Source: Leuconostoc mesenteroides subsp. mesenteroides
GTDB lineage: Bacteria > Bacillota > Bacilli > Lactobacillales > Lactobacillaceae
DNA length: 64,000 bases
Assembly: GCA_009676745.1 (NCBI GenBank)
Contig: CP046062.1
Location: forward strand, 1 to 64,000
Direction of reading: 5' to 3'
The notes under the pieces: model-generated
What the model was told of the DNA's origin: nothing
The model's database searches: none
Seen by the model: the letters and a program-made list of their open reading frames with translations, nothing else
Part shown: one piece after another, positions 1 to 9,843 of the stretch
How the letters are laid out: every line of letters begins with the position of its first letter
Position numbering within the stretch: the stretch's first letter is position 1
Made by a program: the position numbers and the translations under genes

Positions 1-60
1 CCTAGCAATCTTAGAAGTGAGCCAACTCCTCTATTATTACGTGATACAATGAAAGAATGA
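1..60 (+). CDS. C-terminal end of an unidentified protein (partial)
   Basis: One frame is open from the left edge and stops with TGA at 58-60; the last residues read LLLRDTMKE. The gene starts outside the window. The tail is too short for me to assign a family, and the reading is supported only by the open frame and its tandem position before rqcH. Confidence 0.45.
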   Translation, partial: PSNLRSEPTPLLLRDTMKE

Positions 61-141
61 TAAATTAAACAAATAAAATGTTTATAACAATGATATAAAT
101 ATTAACTCGACTGCAACAAATAATAAAAGGAAGTACTCAAA

Positions 142-1839
142 ATGCCCTTAGATGGTCTCTTTACGCACGCGATTGTGCATGAACTAAATGATTTAATTAC
201 AGGTGGCCGTATCACCAAGGTGCACCAACCTTATCCAAATGAAATTGTACTCGTAGTTCGTAATAATGGGCAGAATTATCCGCTCCTACTGAGTGCTCAC
301 CCCAGCTACGCACGTGCCCAAATCACACGTATTCCCTACGAAAACCCGCAAACTGCACCAAACTTCGTAATGTTTTTACGACGCTATTTAGAGGGGGCTA
401 AATTACAAAAAATTGAGCAAGTTGAAAACGATCGTATTATTAATTTTTACGTTAATGCCCGTAATGAATTAGGGGACATACAAGAAATCCGTTTAACTTT
501 AGAGATGATGGGACGCCACTCAAATCTATTTTTAGTTCGTGAAAGTGGTGCCCACATATTAGAACTAATTAAACATGTTCCTGCTGACCAAAACCGCGTC
601 CGTTCTTTGATTCCTGGTGCGACTTATGTTCTACCCCCCGCTCAGAATTTAAAAAATCCCTTTACTACAGGTCTAGATGGCTTAGCACAAATGATTCTAG
701 ATATCCCTTTCGAAGAATGGCCGAAATATATTCAAAAAACATACCAGGGATTTGGAAGAGAATCCGCAGAAGCATTGGCTCGCGCAATTAATCAGACAGG
801 TGATCAATTAGCACATGCTCGTGAATGGTTGGCTCATTTTGACCATCTCGCGCCCACACTTTTCACTTCAAAAGATGGTTCTCTTAGCTATGCTGCCTTT
901 GACTGGTTGCAAGACAGCGTGTCACAGGAATCGTTCCCTACGTTAGGGGAAATGCTCGATGCCTATTACATCGGAAAAGCAGAAAGAGAACGTGTCAACC
1001 AACAAGCTGGTACCCTCGTTCGAGTCGTTAAAAACGAATTGAAAAAAAATACAGCTAAGCGAAAAAAATTATTAAAAACACTTGAAGATGCTGAAAATGC
1101 TAACGATCTAAAAGTCAAAGGTGATTTGTTAATTACTTATCCGCACCTTGTTCAAAAAGGAATGACAAGTGTATCTATTGAAAATTATTATGATAATAAT
1201 AATTTACTAGAAATTCCCTTAGATCCAAAACTAAACGGTCTTAAAAATGCTGAAAAATATTTCAACAAATACCGCAAATTACGTACAGCCGTAGATTTTG
1301 TTAATGAACAAATTGCATTGACCGATGCAGAAATCGATTACTTTAATAATATTGTCGCACAGTTAGATGTTGCTTCTCCAAAGGACGTAGAAGATATCCG
1401 CCTCGAATTAACCGCTGAGGGATATATTCGCGCCAATAAGAAAAATAAACAGAAACCAAAAGTTTCAAAACCTGATAAATTCGAAAGTTCCGATGGCACG
1501 TTGATTGAAGTTGGAAAAAACAACTTGCAAAATGAAAGACTTTCATTAAAACAAGCTGATCGTCGAGATATTTGGTTACACGTCCAAAAAATACCTGGAT
1601 CACACGTTATTATTCATGATTCTAATCCTTCAGATACAACACTTATTGAGGCAGCAAAACTCGCAGCTTATTTCAGCAAGGCACGTGAGTCTGCCAATGT
1701 TCCAGTTGATTATTTACCTGCCGGAAAACTGCGCAAACCAAATGGTTCAAAACCGGGGTTTGTCATTTTTGAAGGACAGCAAACCCTATATGTTACACCC
1801 GATGCTAATTTAGTTTCAAAACTGAAAGTTAAAAAATAA
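142..1839 (+). CDS. rqcH: RqcH/Rqc2-type NFACT protein (ribosome quality control; FbpA family)
   Basis: 565 aa, the usual length for bacterial NFACT proteins. Family knowledge: RqcH binds stalled 50S subunits carrying peptidyl-tRNA and recruits tRNA-Ala to add C-terminal alanine tails; older annotations call it fibronectin-binding protein. The N-terminal NFACT-N domain begins with GLFTHAIVHELND and GGRITKVHQP; a charged helical middle (about 280-420) fits the coiled coil; the C-terminal NFACT-R domain (about 450-560) carries DIWLHVQKIPGSHVII. The start is set by AAAAGGAAG eight bases before ATG. The stop codon lies inside the 5' arm of the terminator shared with argF. The only plus-strand gene in the first 11 kb apart from the fragment at 1-60. 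Confidence 0.93.
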   Translation: MPLDGLFTHAIVHELNDLITGGRITKVHQPYPNEIVLVVRNNGQNYPLLLSAHPSYARAQITRIPYENPQTAPNFVMFLRRYLEGAKLQKIEQVENDRIINFYVNARNELGDIQEIRLTLEMMGRHSNLFLVRESGAHILELIKHVPADQNRVRSLIPGATYVLPPAQNLKNPFTTGLDGLAQMILDIPFEEWPKYIQKTYQGFGRESAEALARAINQTGDQLAHAREWLAHFDHLAPTLFTSKDGSLSYAAFDWLQDSVSQESFPTLGEMLDAYYIGKAERERVNQQAGTLVRVVKNELKKNTAKRKKLLKTLEDAENANDLKVKGDLLITYPHLVQKGMTSVSIENYYDNNNLLEIPLDPKLNGLKNAEKYFNKYRKLRTAVDFVNEQIALTDAEIDYFNNIVAQLDVASPKDVEDIRLELTAEGYIRANKKNKQKPKVSKPDKFESSDGTLIEVGKNNLQNERLSLKQADRRDIWLHVQKIPGSHVIIHDSNPSDTTLIEAAKLAAYFSKARESANVPVDYLPAGKLRKPNGSKPGFVIFEGQQTLYVTPDANLVSKLKVKK

Positions 1840-1862
1840 CAGCCTTACGGCTGTTATTTTAA
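1833..1862. terminator. Bidirectional terminator between rqcH and argF
   Basis: Stem AATAACAGCC/GGCTGTTATT with a TTAC loop, A-rich on one side and T-rich on the other, so it can serve both convergent genes. It includes the rqcH stop codon. Confidence 0.85.
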
Positions 1863-2869
1863 TTAGGAATAAACATATTTCCCAAAGTAGCTGCCATGAC
1901 AGCTTTAATTGTATGAAGCCGGTTTTCTGCTTGCTCAAATTGATGCGCATAAGAAGCATGAAAAACCTCATCAGTAATTTCCATCTCTTTAATACCAAAT
2001 TTGTCATAAATATCTTGAGCCATTTTAGTATTCAAATCATGAAATGCTGGTAAATCATGTAAAACAATCACCTGATTATTGTTCGTTTTTTTAACTAATG
2101 TTGCATTAATTTGATAAGGTGATAATAACTTGATTCTTTCTTCAAACGTATCTTCTTCGCCCATCGAAGCCCACACATCTGTATATAAGACGTCAACACC
2201 AGCAACACCAGCATTAATGTCATCTGTAACAAATAATTTTGCCCCTGATTCAGCAGCCTTCTGGTTAGCTATTTTTAGAATGTCTTCACTTGGTTGCAAA
2301 CTTTTTGGCGCTACAATATGTATATTAACCCCTAATATGGCCCCTGTTACCAACAGAGAATTGGCAACGTTATTTCGACCATCACCCATATAGGCTAAGG
2401 TAACACCCGCTATATGACCTAACTGTTCTTTAATTGTAAGAAAATCAGCTAGCATTTGTGTTGGATGCCAATCGTCTGTCAGCCCATTCCATACTGGTAC
2501 ACCGCTATAAGTGGCTAATCCTTCCACTGTAGCTTGTGAAAATCCGCGATATTCGATTGCATCGTACATACGTCCAAAAACTTTTGCCGTATCTTCCAAA
2601 GATTCTTTTTTGCCAAATTGAATATCATTTTTACCTAAAAACTCGGGATGAGCGCCTAAGTCATTTGCGGCAACAGTAAATGAAGAACGCGTACGTGTTG
2701 AAGTTTTTTCAAACAACAAGGCAATATTTTTCCCCTCAAGGTATTTGTGCGGTATATTATTTTGCTTTAAATATTTAAAGTGAGCCGCCAAATCAATAAG
2801 CGTCTCTAGCTCTTTTTTTGTAAAATCAATTTCTTTAAGAAAAGATTTCCCCTGAAAATGTGAATACAT
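1859..2869 (-). CDS. argF: Ornithine carbamoyltransferase
   Basis: 336 aa. Makes citrulline from ornithine and carbamoyl phosphate, or the reverse in arginine catabolism. Visible motifs: carbamoyl-phosphate loop STRTRSSF (about 56-63), HPTQ (HPTQMLADF), and the ornithine SMG loop DVWASMGEE. The C-terminal ornithine motif, normally HCLP with a conserved Cys, reads HDLPAFHD here; the DNA codon is unambiguous (GAT). It overlaps the argH stop by one base (TAATG), so the two are translationally coupled and the gene is the last of argG-argH-argF. The operon context favours ArgF over the catabolic ArcB name. Putrescine carbamoyltransferase is less likely because the SMG loop is present. Confidence 0.88.
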   Translation of the reverse strand: MYSHFQGKSFLKEIDFTKKELETLIDLAAHFKYLKQNNIPHKYLEGKNIALLFEKTSTRTRSSFTVAANDLGAHPEFLGKNDIQFGKKESLEDTAKVFGRMYDAIEYRGFSQATVEGLATYSGVPVWNGLTDDWHPTQMLADFLTIKEQLGHIAGVTLAYMGDGRNNVANSLLVTGAILGVNIHIVAPKSLQPSEDILKIANQKAAESGAKLFVTDDINAGVAGVDVLYTDVWASMGEEDTFEERIKLLSPYQINATLVKKTNNNQVIVLHDLPAFHDLNTKMAQDIYDKFGIKEMEITDEVFHASYAHQFEQAENRLHTIKAVMAATLGNMFIPN

Positions 2870-4260
2870 TACCTTGCCTCCAAAATGTTCTTATTACGTA
2901 CAATTTCTTTTTTAACATTTTCCACAGCTGTACCGCCTAACGAAGTACGTCGGTTAACTGCTGTTTCAGATTGTAATTTCTCGTAAATATCTTCATCTAT
3001 TTGTGGGGCGACAGCTTGCAAATCAGATAGAGACATTTTTTGTAGTGGTGTTTTTAATTGAATGCCTGTCAAAACTAATTGTCCCACAATTGCATGGGCT
3101 TCACGGAATGGTACACCTTTAGTGGCCAAGTAATCTGCTAGTTCAGTCGCATTTGAAAAATCATCTTGTGTTGTGGCTAGCATTCGTTCCTTATGAACAG
3201 TCAAACCACTTAGCATGCCTGTAAACACCTTAACAGAAGCTAGAACCGTATCCATCATATCAAATACTTGCTCTTTATCCTCTTGCATATCTTTATTGTA
3301 AGCTAAGGGTAATGATTTCATTGTTGTCAAGAGACCCATTAATGCACCGTAGCTTCTTCCTGTTTTTCCACGAACTAGTTCAGCAAAATCAGCATTCTTT
3401 TTTTGTGGCATAATTGATGAGCCAGTTGAAAAATCATCTGATAGTTCAATATAATTAAATTCGTAAGTTGACCACAAAATTAATTCTTCTGCCATTCTAG
3501 ACAGATGCATCATTAGTATAGCAGCGTTTGACAAGAATTCTAAAGCAAAATCACGATCTGACACGGCATCTAATGAATTGTGATAGATACTGTCAAAACC
3601 CAGTTCTTTAGCAACAAATTCACGATCAATCGGGAAAGTTGTTCCAGCTAAAGCTGCTGCTCCTAGCGGTAAAATATCAGTGTGCTTTTGGTTAAATTCG
3701 AAACGTTCATAATCACGTTGAAACATTTCAAAATACGCAAGAAGATAGTGACCATAAGTTATTGGCTGCGCATGTTGCAAATGTGTATATCCAGACATGA
3801 TAGTGCCTGCATGATCTGTCGCCAAAGTTAATAATTCCTCTTGCAATTCAGTTAGCGATTCTAGCACGTGGGGCAACCGATGCTTGACCCATAAATGAAA
3901 ATCTGTGGCTACTTGATCATTACGGGAACGAGCCGTATGCAATTTTCCAGCTACAGGGCCTATTTTTTCGGTCAATAATGATTCAATATTCATATGGATA
4001 TCTTCGTTTTTAACGTCAAACTCAATTTTTCCAGCAATGAGTTCTTTATTAATAATTTTCAAACCAGCAACAATTTGTTCTGATTCTTCCGTACTGATAA
4101 TGCCTTGTTTGCCAAGCATTTTCGCATGTGCTATCGAACCTTCAATATCTTCAGCCGCCATTTTTTGATCGAAGTGAATTGAAGCACCAAATTCATCTAC
4201 CCATTCTGCAGCTTTAGCGGTAAAACGACCACCCCATAATTTATCACTCATATTATTCAT
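2869..4260 (-). CDS. argH: Argininosuccinate lyase
   Basis: 463 aa, full length for the fumarase/aspartase superfamily. Splits argininosuccinate to arginine and fumarate. Seen: N-terminal [15 protein letters not shown] (about 110), and the signature [12 protein letters not shown] (about 283-294). Middle gene of argG-argH-argF; 46 bases separate it from argG, with a small hairpin (ACGAGC/GCTCGT). The start is ambiguous: AAAGGGAG lies just before ATG 4260, and an alternative ATG at 4251 gives MSDKLWGG, the more usual N-terminus. Confidence 0.95.
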   Translation of the reverse strand: MNNMSDKLWGGRFTAKAAEWVDEFGASIHFDQKMAAEDIEGSIAHAKMLGKQGIISTEESEQIVAGLKIINKELIAGKIEFDVKNEDIHMNIESLLTEKIGPVAGKLHTARSRNDQVATDFHLWVKHRLPHVLESLTELQEELLTLATDHAGTIMSGYTHLQHAQPITYGHYLLAYFEMFQRDYERFEFNQKHTDILPLGAAALAGTTFPIDREFVAKELGFDSIYHNSLDAVSDRDFALEFLSNAAILMMHLSRMAEELILWSTYEFNYIELSDDFSTGSSIMPQKKNADFAELVRGKTGRSYGALMGLLTTMKSLPLAYNKDMQEDKEQVFDMMDTVLASVKVFTGMLSGLTVHKERMLATTQDDFSNATELADYLATKGVPFREAHAIVGQLVLTGIQLKTPLQKMSLSDLQAVAPQIDEDIYEKLQSETAVNRRTSLGGTAVENVKKEIVRNKNILEAR

Positions 4261-4306
4261 TACTCCCTTTATTACTATCTATGTACACGAGCTAAGCTCG
4301 TTTTGC

Positions 4307-5533
4307 TTATTTCACTGTGTTCTTTTTCTCTTGTGAGTGGACATGGTTAACTTGTTCATAAACCGTGTTACTTAGTGTCCACAATTTGATAAATCCTACG
4401 GCAGATGCCTGATCAAATGATGATGATGAAGTATATGTTGCCAAATCTTCATCATATAGTGAGTTGTGTTCCGATTGACGTGCTACTGCAGTGGCATTCC
4501 CCTTAAACAACTTCATCTTAACCACACCATTAACGTTTTGTTGCGTGCTATCGATAAAGGCCATTAAGCTATCAAATAATGGTGATACCCACTTTGCTTC
4601 ATAAACTAGGTTAGCTAGCTGTTGTTCTACAATTGGCTTGAAATGAGCAACATCGCGTTCTAATGTCAAATCTTCCAAATCCTTATGTGCTGTCATCAAA
4701 ACAGCTGCAGCTGGTGCTTCATAAATCTCACGTGATTTAATACCAACCAAACGATTTTCAATATGATCGATACGACCAATGCCATGCTTTCCAGCGATTT
4801 CATTAACCGTCACAATGAGCTTTTCTAATGACAATACTTCACCATTAAGCGCAACTGGCACACCACCTTCGAAAGTAACATCGATAAATTCTGGTGTATC
4901 TGGTGTTTCTTCAATGGCGGTTGTCAAGGCAAATGCATCTTCTGGCGCTTGGTTCCATGGGTTTTCTAATATACCAGCTTCATTGGCACGTCCCCATAAG
5001 TTTTCATCGATTGAGTATGGCGAATCCAAATCAATAGGTACCGGAACATCATGTTCTTGTGCGTATTGAATTTCTTCTTCACGTGACCATTGAAAATCAC
5101 GAATTGGTGCTTCAATCTTCATATCAGGATCCAATGCATGAATCGCAGCTTCGAAACGTACTTGATCATTACCGTGACCCGTTGATCCATGTGCAATCGC
5201 AACCGCGTCATTTTCATGTGCGATGTCAACTAATTTTTTGATGATTAATGGACGAGACAAGGCTGATACCATTGGATATTCGCCTTCATACATCATGTTA
5301 GCTTTAATAACTGGTGCAACATATTTATCCGCAAATTCAGCTTTTGCATCAATAACGATTGATTGTTTGGCTCCAACTTTTAGTGCCTTTGCTTGAATTT
5401 CATTTAAATTCTTACCATGTTGCCCTACATCCAAAACAACTGCGATAATATCGTACCCTTTTTCCTTTAACCAAGGAATGGCTACTGAAGTATCTAAACC
5501 ACCGGAGTATGCTAATACTAATGTGTCTGTCAT
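4307..5533 (-). CDS. argG: Argininosuccinate synthase
   Basis: 408 aa. Joins citrulline and aspartate with ATP to form argininosuccinate. The N-terminal ATP-pyrophosphatase P-loop [12 protein letters not shown] (about 8-19) is intact, as are [17 protein letters not shown] and the [12 protein letters not shown] region typical of the family. First gene of the arginine operon, preceded by GAGGG and a good candidate ArgR box overlapping a -35 element, so arginine repression is the likely control. Confidence 0.95.
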   Translation of the reverse strand: MTDTLVLAYSGGLDTSVAIPWLKEKGYDIIAVVLDVGQHGKNLNEIQAKALKVGAKQSIVIDAKAEFADKYVAPVIKANMMYEGEYPMVSALSRPLIIKKLVDIAHENDAVAIAHGSTGHGNDQVRFEAAIHALDPDMKIEAPIRDFQWSREEEIQYAQEHDVPVPIDLDSPYSIDENLWGRANEAGILENPWNQAPEDAFALTTAIEETPDTPEFIDVTFEGGVPVALNGEVLSLEKLIVTVNEIAGKHGIGRIDHIENRLVGIKSREIYEAPAAAVLMTAHKDLEDLTLERDVAHFKPIVEQQLANLVYEAKWVSPLFDSLMAFIDSTQQNVNGVVKMKLFKGNATAVARQSEHNSLYDEDLATYTSSSSFDQASAVGFIKLWTLSNTVYEQVNHVHSQEKKNTVK

Positions 5534-5571
5534 AATTTTTCCCTCATCATTTTTTCTTTAGTTATTCGATG

Positions 5572-5606
5572 ATTATATATTAGTCCTCTTTGCGTAAATA
5601 TGCAAC
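5572..5606 (-). promoter_or_regulatory. Candidate argG promoter with ArgR box
   Basis: On the minus strand, positions 5606-5589 fit the Gram-positive ARG box (TNTGNATWWWWATNCANA) at all but two fixed positions: TGCAT, ATTT, ACGCA. It overlaps TTGCAT (5605-5600), usable as -35, with TAATAT 17 bases downstream (5582-5577) or TATAAT slightly further. Box identity is inference from consensus; whether an ArgR is encoded elsewhere is not visible. Confidence 0.5.
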
Positions 5607-5665
5607 TTTTTTTCGTTTATATACAGTCAAGAAGTGAATATATGCTATTTTATTGTATATTTAGC

Positions 5666-5711
5666 AAAAAAAGCAGATAAAACGAATTCATTCATCTTAT
5701 CTGCTTTTTTT
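5666..5711. terminator. Terminator overlapping the purA 3' end
   Basis: Arms AAAAAAAGCAGATAA (5666-5680) and its exact complement (5697-5711) form a 15-bp stem with a 16-base loop. The purA-side arm encodes the last PurA residues KKSR and the stop codon. T-tracts are present in both directions. Confidence 0.85.
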
Positions 5712-7007
5712 AATTGTAATGTTTATTCCCCAAACTGGGTGCAATAAATGTGTCTGTTCCGGCTTAGGGCCAACGGCGAAACTTAATAAATCGACTTCTA
5801 ATAATTCAGAAATTCTATTCAAATAGTTTTGTGCATTAATTGGTAACTCATCAAACTTCTTGACATCAGTAATATCTTCATCCCAACCAGGCAATGTCTC
5901 AAAATTAACATCTAACCCTTGGAACCAAGTATCTGATGCTGGGAAATGATGAATTTCTTCACCTTTATAAGTATATGATGTTGCGATTTTAACTTCTTTT
6001 AACCCAGATAAAACATCTAATGAATTAATAGCTAGCTTGGTTAAGCCAGATACTTGCACTGCATGACGCAATGCAACAGCATCTAACCAACCAATTCGAC
6101 GTGGGCGCTTTGTCACAACACCATATTCATGACCAATTTCACGAATATGATCCGCTGTATCATTAAACAATTCTGTAGGGAATGGTCCTGAACCAACACG
6201 TGATGTATAAGCTTTAATAACACCAACAACATCTTGAATTTGCTTTGGTCCTACACCCGCACCATTCATAACGCCACCAGCAGTCGGATTTGAACTAGTC
6301 ACAAATGGATATGTGCCGTGGTCCACATCTAACATGACCCCTTGGGCTCCTTCGAAAACCACACGTTTGTTTTCTTTCATTTGTTGACCTAGTAAATAAG
6401 ATGTATCAGTGACATACGGCGCCAATTGGCGGCCATATTCGACATACTTTTCATATATTTCATTATAGTCAAGCGCTTCTTCACCGTATAACTTGGTTAA
6501 TTGCGCATTCTTGAATGGTAAGTACTCTTTTAATAACTTACCAAAAATTTCAGGATCAATTAAATCAGCGACACGAATACCAACACGTGAAATTTTATCT
6601 GTATAAGCTGGGCCGATACCCTTTTTAGTTGTACCAATACGATTATTTGATGCTGTTTCAGATGCTTTGTCTAATGCGATATGATAAGGCATAATCACAT
6701 GCGCACGATTTGAAATAATCAAATTTTCAACTGTAACACCTTGAGATTCAACTTCTTTTATTTCTGCTAACAGTGCCTCTGGATTAATAACCACACCGTT
6801 ACCCAAAATAGCAAGTTGCCCTTTTGTGACAATTCCTGATGGCAATGCTGATAACTCAAATTTTGTATCACCATGCCAAATTGTGTGCCCTGCGTTATTA
6901 CCACCTTGATAACGCACTACTGCGTCCGCATGTTCCGCGAAAAAGTCAACAATCTTTCCTTTTCCTTCATCACCCCATTGCGAACCAACAACAATTACAC
7001 CAGACAT
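5697..7007 (-). CDS. purA: Adenylosuccinate synthetase
   Basis: 436 aa. Converts IMP and aspartate to adenylosuccinate using GTP, the first committed AMP step. Seen: N-terminal [14 protein letters not shown] (8-21), QGGNNAGHT (34-42), GIGPAYTDK, and the GTP/IMP region [31 protein letters not shown] precedes ATG by six bases. The mRNA has an unusually long structured leader in which TTTTCTCC can pair with exactly this ribosome-binding site, and PurBox-like sequences lie upstream, so dual control by purines is plausible. Confidence 0.96.
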   Translation of the reverse strand: MSGVIVVGSQWGDEGKGKIVDFFAEHADAVVRYQGGNNAGHTIWHGDTKFELSALPSGIVTKGQLAILGNGVVINPEALLAEIKEVESQGVTVENLIISNRAHVIMPYHIALDKASETASNNRIGTTKKGIGPAYTDKISRVGIRVADLIDPEIFGKLLKEYLPFKNAQLTKLYGEEALDYNEIYEKYVEYGRQLAPYVTDTSYLLGQQMKENKRVVFEGAQGVMLDVDHGTYPFVTSSNPTAGGVMNGAGVGPKQIQDVVGVIKAYTSRVGSGPFPTELFNDTADHIREIGHEYGVVTKRPRRIGWLDAVALRHAVQVSGLTKLAINSLDVLSGLKEVKIATSYTYKGEEIHHFPASDTWFQGLDVNFETLPGWDEDITDVKKFDELPINAQNYLNRISELLEVDLLSFAVGPKPEQTHLLHPVWGINITIKKSR

Positions 7008-7012
7008 ATATT

Positions 7013-7111
7013 TTTTCTCCTATAACACTAATAGCTGCTTTCAGACGGGATAGGCTTGTCGGAGAAAACTAACTATTACAAAAAATAGTTAATCTGTTTG
7101 CACCTATCCGT
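7013..7111 (-). ncRNA. Structured purA mRNA leader with anti-Shine-Dalgarno segment
   Basis: Helix 1 pairs ACGGATAGG (7111-7103) with CCTATCCCGT (7054-7045), one bulge. Inside it, helix 2 pairs AACTATT (7090-7084) with AATAGTT (7077-7071). Between helix 2 and the closing strand lies TTTTCTCC (7068-7061), an exact complement of GGAGAAAA (7020-7013), the purA ribosome-binding site. The arrangement resembles an aptamer that could switch translation. I do not recognise it as a known riboswitch class. Confidence 0.45.
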
Positions 7112-7124
7112 GAGTGTCCCTCTA

Positions 7125-7191
7125 TTAATGTTGTTTTTTTAGTAAAAAACGAACATTAAATGCGTTAATCGCTTTTTACTTATCCATTTTA
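7125..7191 (-). promoter_or_regulatory. Candidate purA promoter and PurBox-like repeats
   Basis: An extended -10 (TGGTAAAAT, -10 at 7191-7186) lies upstream of AAAAAGCGATTAA (minus 7177-7165). The plus strand at 7144-7159 reads AAAAAACGAACATTAA, close to the PurBox consensus AWWWCCGAACWWT. A near-perfect inverted repeat joins 7125-7140 and 7144-7159. PurR control is inference from consensus. Confidence 0.45.
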
Positions 7192-7320
7192 CCATACTTA
7201 TAATTTATATTTTGAGAATATTACTAATTATTTCTAACATTTATAGTGTATGGCTTTGTTTATTGCTTTTTTAGTAAAATATAAAAGACAATTATTGTCC
7301 CTTTTAAAAAACATGATATA

Positions 7321-7346
7321 AAAAAATACATCCATAGATGTATTTT
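7321..7346 (-). terminator. Terminator after yebC
   Basis: Stem AATACATC/GATGTATT, loop of four, followed on the minus strand by a run of T, immediately after the yebC stop. The rest of the 7112-7320 intergenic region is AT-rich and also holds the perfect palindrome GACAATTATTGTC at about 7287-7299, function unknown. Confidence 0.75.
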
Positions 7347-7351
7347 CTTAA

Positions 7352-8074
7352 CTAATCAGCAGTTGTGTAAACCGCCAAAACGTCTTCATTGTCTTCTAAT
7401 TCATCGACTAACTTATCCAACTTCTCACGTTCTTCTTCTGAAATATCCATTGGATTTTGAGCAATCATTGTTACCTCTGCCTCTTCAAAAATATATCCAG
7501 ATTCTATCAAAGCTGATTCAACAATTTGGAAATCGGCTGGTTCTGTGTAGATTTCAAAAACATCATCAGAAGTTTGTACATCCTCAGCACCTGCTTCCAA
7601 CGCATCCTCTAGGACTGTGTCTTCGTCTAGAGTGGGAAACGCATTACGATCAATAGCCAAATAACCCTTACGATCAAACTGGAATGCTACTGAGCCCGAA
7701 GTTCCTAATGCACCGCCTGCGTGCTTGAATGAGTTACGAACGCTCGATACTGTGCGGTTAATATTATCTGTAGACGCTTCAACAAGAACAGCTACACCAG
7801 CTGTACCATAGCCTTCGTAAGTGACTTCTTCAAACTTAGCACCATTTGCGCCAGAGGCCTTATCTAATGCACGTTGTATGTTTTCCTTAGGCATGTTAGC
7901 AGCCTTAGCTTTTTCAACAACTAATCGCAATGATGCGTTCATATCTGGATCTGCACCGCCGGCTTTTGCAGCAACATATAAGTCGTGCGCTATCTTTTGA
8001 AAAATTTTACCACGCTTAGCATCTTGGGCGTTTTTACGACCTTGAATGTTATGCCATTTACTATGTCCTGACAT
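7352..8074 (-). CDS. yebC: YebC/PmpR family protein
   Basis: 240 aa, family length. N-terminal [25 protein letters not shown] is diagnostic; the acidic C-terminal domain ends [17 protein letters not shown]. The family was first described as DNA-binding regulators; recent work links members to relief of ribosome stalling at proline stretches. Which role applies here cannot be read from sequence. Single gene with its own terminator; GGAG lies eight bases before ATG. Confidence 0.93.
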   Translation of the reverse strand: MSGHSKWHNIQGRKNAQDAKRGKIFQKIAHDLYVAAKAGGADPDMNASLRLVVEKAKAANMPKENIQRALDKASGANGAKFEEVTYEGYGTAGVAVLVEASTDNINRTVSSVRNSFKHAGGALGTSGSVAFQFDRKGYLAIDRNAFPTLDEDTVLEDALEAGAEDVQTSDDVFEIYTEPADFQIVESALIESGYIFEEAEVTMIAQNPMDISEEEREKLDKLVDELEDNEDVLAVYTTAD

Positions 8075-8158
8075 TGTGTCATCTCCTTGAAATTAATGAA
8101 TAACGCTTCTATTTTAACAAAAAACAACTGCAATTTCCAGTAAGCTTAGTTCAAATCA

Positions 8159-8647
8159 TTAATATTGATTACCACCCAAAAGCTCCAAATATGACATTGC
8201 TGAACTAGCAATCAAAGCTGCCAAAATATCGTCCAAGTAAACATTAATACTATCAGTCTTATCGTTAATTTCTCCAATCAACCCTGGTTTTAAGTCATCT
8301 AACAAACCATAATGCACTGTTGCTGCTGCAGAAAATTGTTGCGTAATTGCAATGGCCAAAATTTCATCGACATTATGACCGTTGGCATCGCGCTGCAAAC
8401 GTGCTTTTAAGGGTTGGTCATCGGACATAACTTCTGCTTGCTCATCAAGATATACTGCAGTCAAAATAATGTCAGCTACTTCATCTTTGTAAAGAACATG
8501 TGCAATAGATTTGGCTAATACTTCTTCATTAATGGCATCTTTGTATTTGTCACTCAAAAATGTACGTGTGCCTTCAGCGATATCATTGGTAGTCACACCT
8601 CGACGTGCAAGCGTTGTGATTGCTGATTCTTGTAATTCTTTAGTCAT
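8159..8647 (-). CDS. PgpA/YutG-like phosphatidylglycerophosphatase A family protein
   Basis: 162 aa. The pattern LARRGVTTNDIAE near the start, VDEILAIAI (about 94-102), a GLLDDLKPG segment and the acidic C-terminal VYLDDILAALIAS match B. subtilis YutG-type members of the PgpA superfamily as I remember them. The family dephosphorylates phosphatidylglycerophosphate, but the short soluble Gram-positive form is less well characterised. AAAGGAA precedes the start. It follows serA after 17 bases on the same strand, so it may be co-transcribed with serC-serA. Confidence 0.65.
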   Translation of the reverse strand: MTKELQESAITTLARRGVTTNDIAEGTRTFLSDKYKDAINEEVLAKSIAHVLYKDEVADIILTAVYLDEQAEVMSDDQPLKARLQRDANGHNVDEILAIAITQQFSAAATVHYGLLDDLKPGLIGEINDKTDSINVYLDDILAALIASSAMSYLELLGGNQY

Positions 8648-8664
8648 TTTGATTTTTCCTTTTT

Positions 8665-9843
8665 TTATATTCTTGGGTTAACGTAACGGCGAGTTAAGAT
8701 AACATGTGGAATTTCATCCAGTGCTGTTTTCACCAACTCTTGTTGTTCATCAGTAAAGTCATTAATTGCCACCATAGTGTAAGCATAATTTCCAACAGCA
8801 CGATTACTTAGCTGTTCAATGTTAATATTATGGTCGCCAAAGAACTTTGAAATTTGTCCCAACATATTCGGTACATTTTCGTGAATAATGCCGACACGAT
8901 AATTGGTCGTGAAAGGTTCATTAATATCTGGATAATTAACTGAATTGACAATATTTCCTGTTGTTAAATACTCATCCAGTTGATGTGCAGCCATCAAGGC
9001 GCTGGTGTCTTCTGCTTCAATAGTTGATCCACCAATGTGTGGGGTAATAATAACCTTAGGATTATCAAACAGAACGCTGTCAGCAAAATCAGTGATATAA
9101 ACGCGTAACTGATCATTATCTAACGCTGTTTTTGCAGCTTCATCATCAACAATACCGCCTCTTGACAAGTTGAGTAATGCAGCCGTTGGCTTCATTAGAT
9201 GTAATTTATCCGCATCAATAAAATGACGATTTTTTTCTTCTAGTGGAATATGAATGGTTACATAATCAGCTTGTTCTAATACCTCTTCAACACTTCTAGC
9301 ATGGACAATATGACGATCAACACGCCAAGCCGTATTAGCATTCAACCCTGGATCATAACCAATAACATCCATATCAAGAGCTAAAGCTGTATTAGCAACT
9401 TTTGAGCCAACGTTTCCTAAACCAATAACACCCAGTTTCTTTCCGGATAGCTCTGTGCCACGGTAACCACCTTTATTTGACTCGGTGCGTAAAGACACAT
9501 CCCCGCCCCGTGTATCATTAGCAAATTGTATAGCACCAACTACTGGTCGTGCTGCTAAAACTAGTGATGCAATTGTTAATTCTTTCACGGCATTTGCGTT
9601 CCCACCAGGGGTATTAAAAATAGCAATACCACGTTTTGATAATTCCTCAACAGGAATATTATTAAAACCGGCACCAGCACGAACAATGGCACGAACATTA
9701 TCATCTATTGGTTCATCATGTAAATTTTGTGAGCGTAATAAGATGCCTTTCGGTGCATCATTACCGTTAATATCGTAATGATGATCTTTTAAATAGTCTA
9801 GTCCTTTAGGACTAATAGCATTATAAGTTTTAATATTTGTCAT
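8665..9843 (-). CDS. serA: D-3-phosphoglycerate dehydrogenase
   Basis: 392 aa. Oxidises 3-phosphoglycerate to 3-phosphohydroxypyruvate, first step of serine synthesis. Rossmann signature GLGNVGSKVANTAL (about 142-155), catalytic region PLEEKNRHFI and LNLSRGGIVDDEA, and a C-terminal ACT-like domain (about 315-392, VGIIHENVPNMLGQISKFF) that usually binds serine as feedback inhibitor. The ATG overlaps the serC TGA by four bases, so it is translated with serC and shares the serine-codon attenuator upstream. Confidence 0.93.
   Translation of the reverse strand: MTNIKTYNAISPKGLDYLKDHHYDINGNDAPKGILLRSQNLHDEPIDDNVRAIVRAGAGFNNIPVEELSKRGIAIFNTPGGNANAVKELTIASLVLAARPVVGAIQFANDTRGGDVSLRTESNKGGYRGTELSGKKLGVIGLGNVGSKVANTALALDMDVIGYDPGLNANTAWRVDRHIVHARSVEEVLEQADYVTIHIPLEEKNRHFIDADKLHLMKPTAALLNLSRGGIVDDEAAKTALDNDQLRVYITDFADSVLFDNPKVIITPHIGGSTIEAEDTSALMAAHQLDEYLTTGNIVNSVNYPDINEPFTTNYRVGIIHENVPNMLGQISKFFGDHNINIEQLSNRAVGNYAYTMVAINDFTDEQQELVKTALDEIPHVILTRRYVNPRI

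Noticed and set aside
5640..5665. Second ArgR box in the argG upstream region
   Set aside because: AGCATATATTCA has half-site similarity but the spacing between halves is two bases rather than four.
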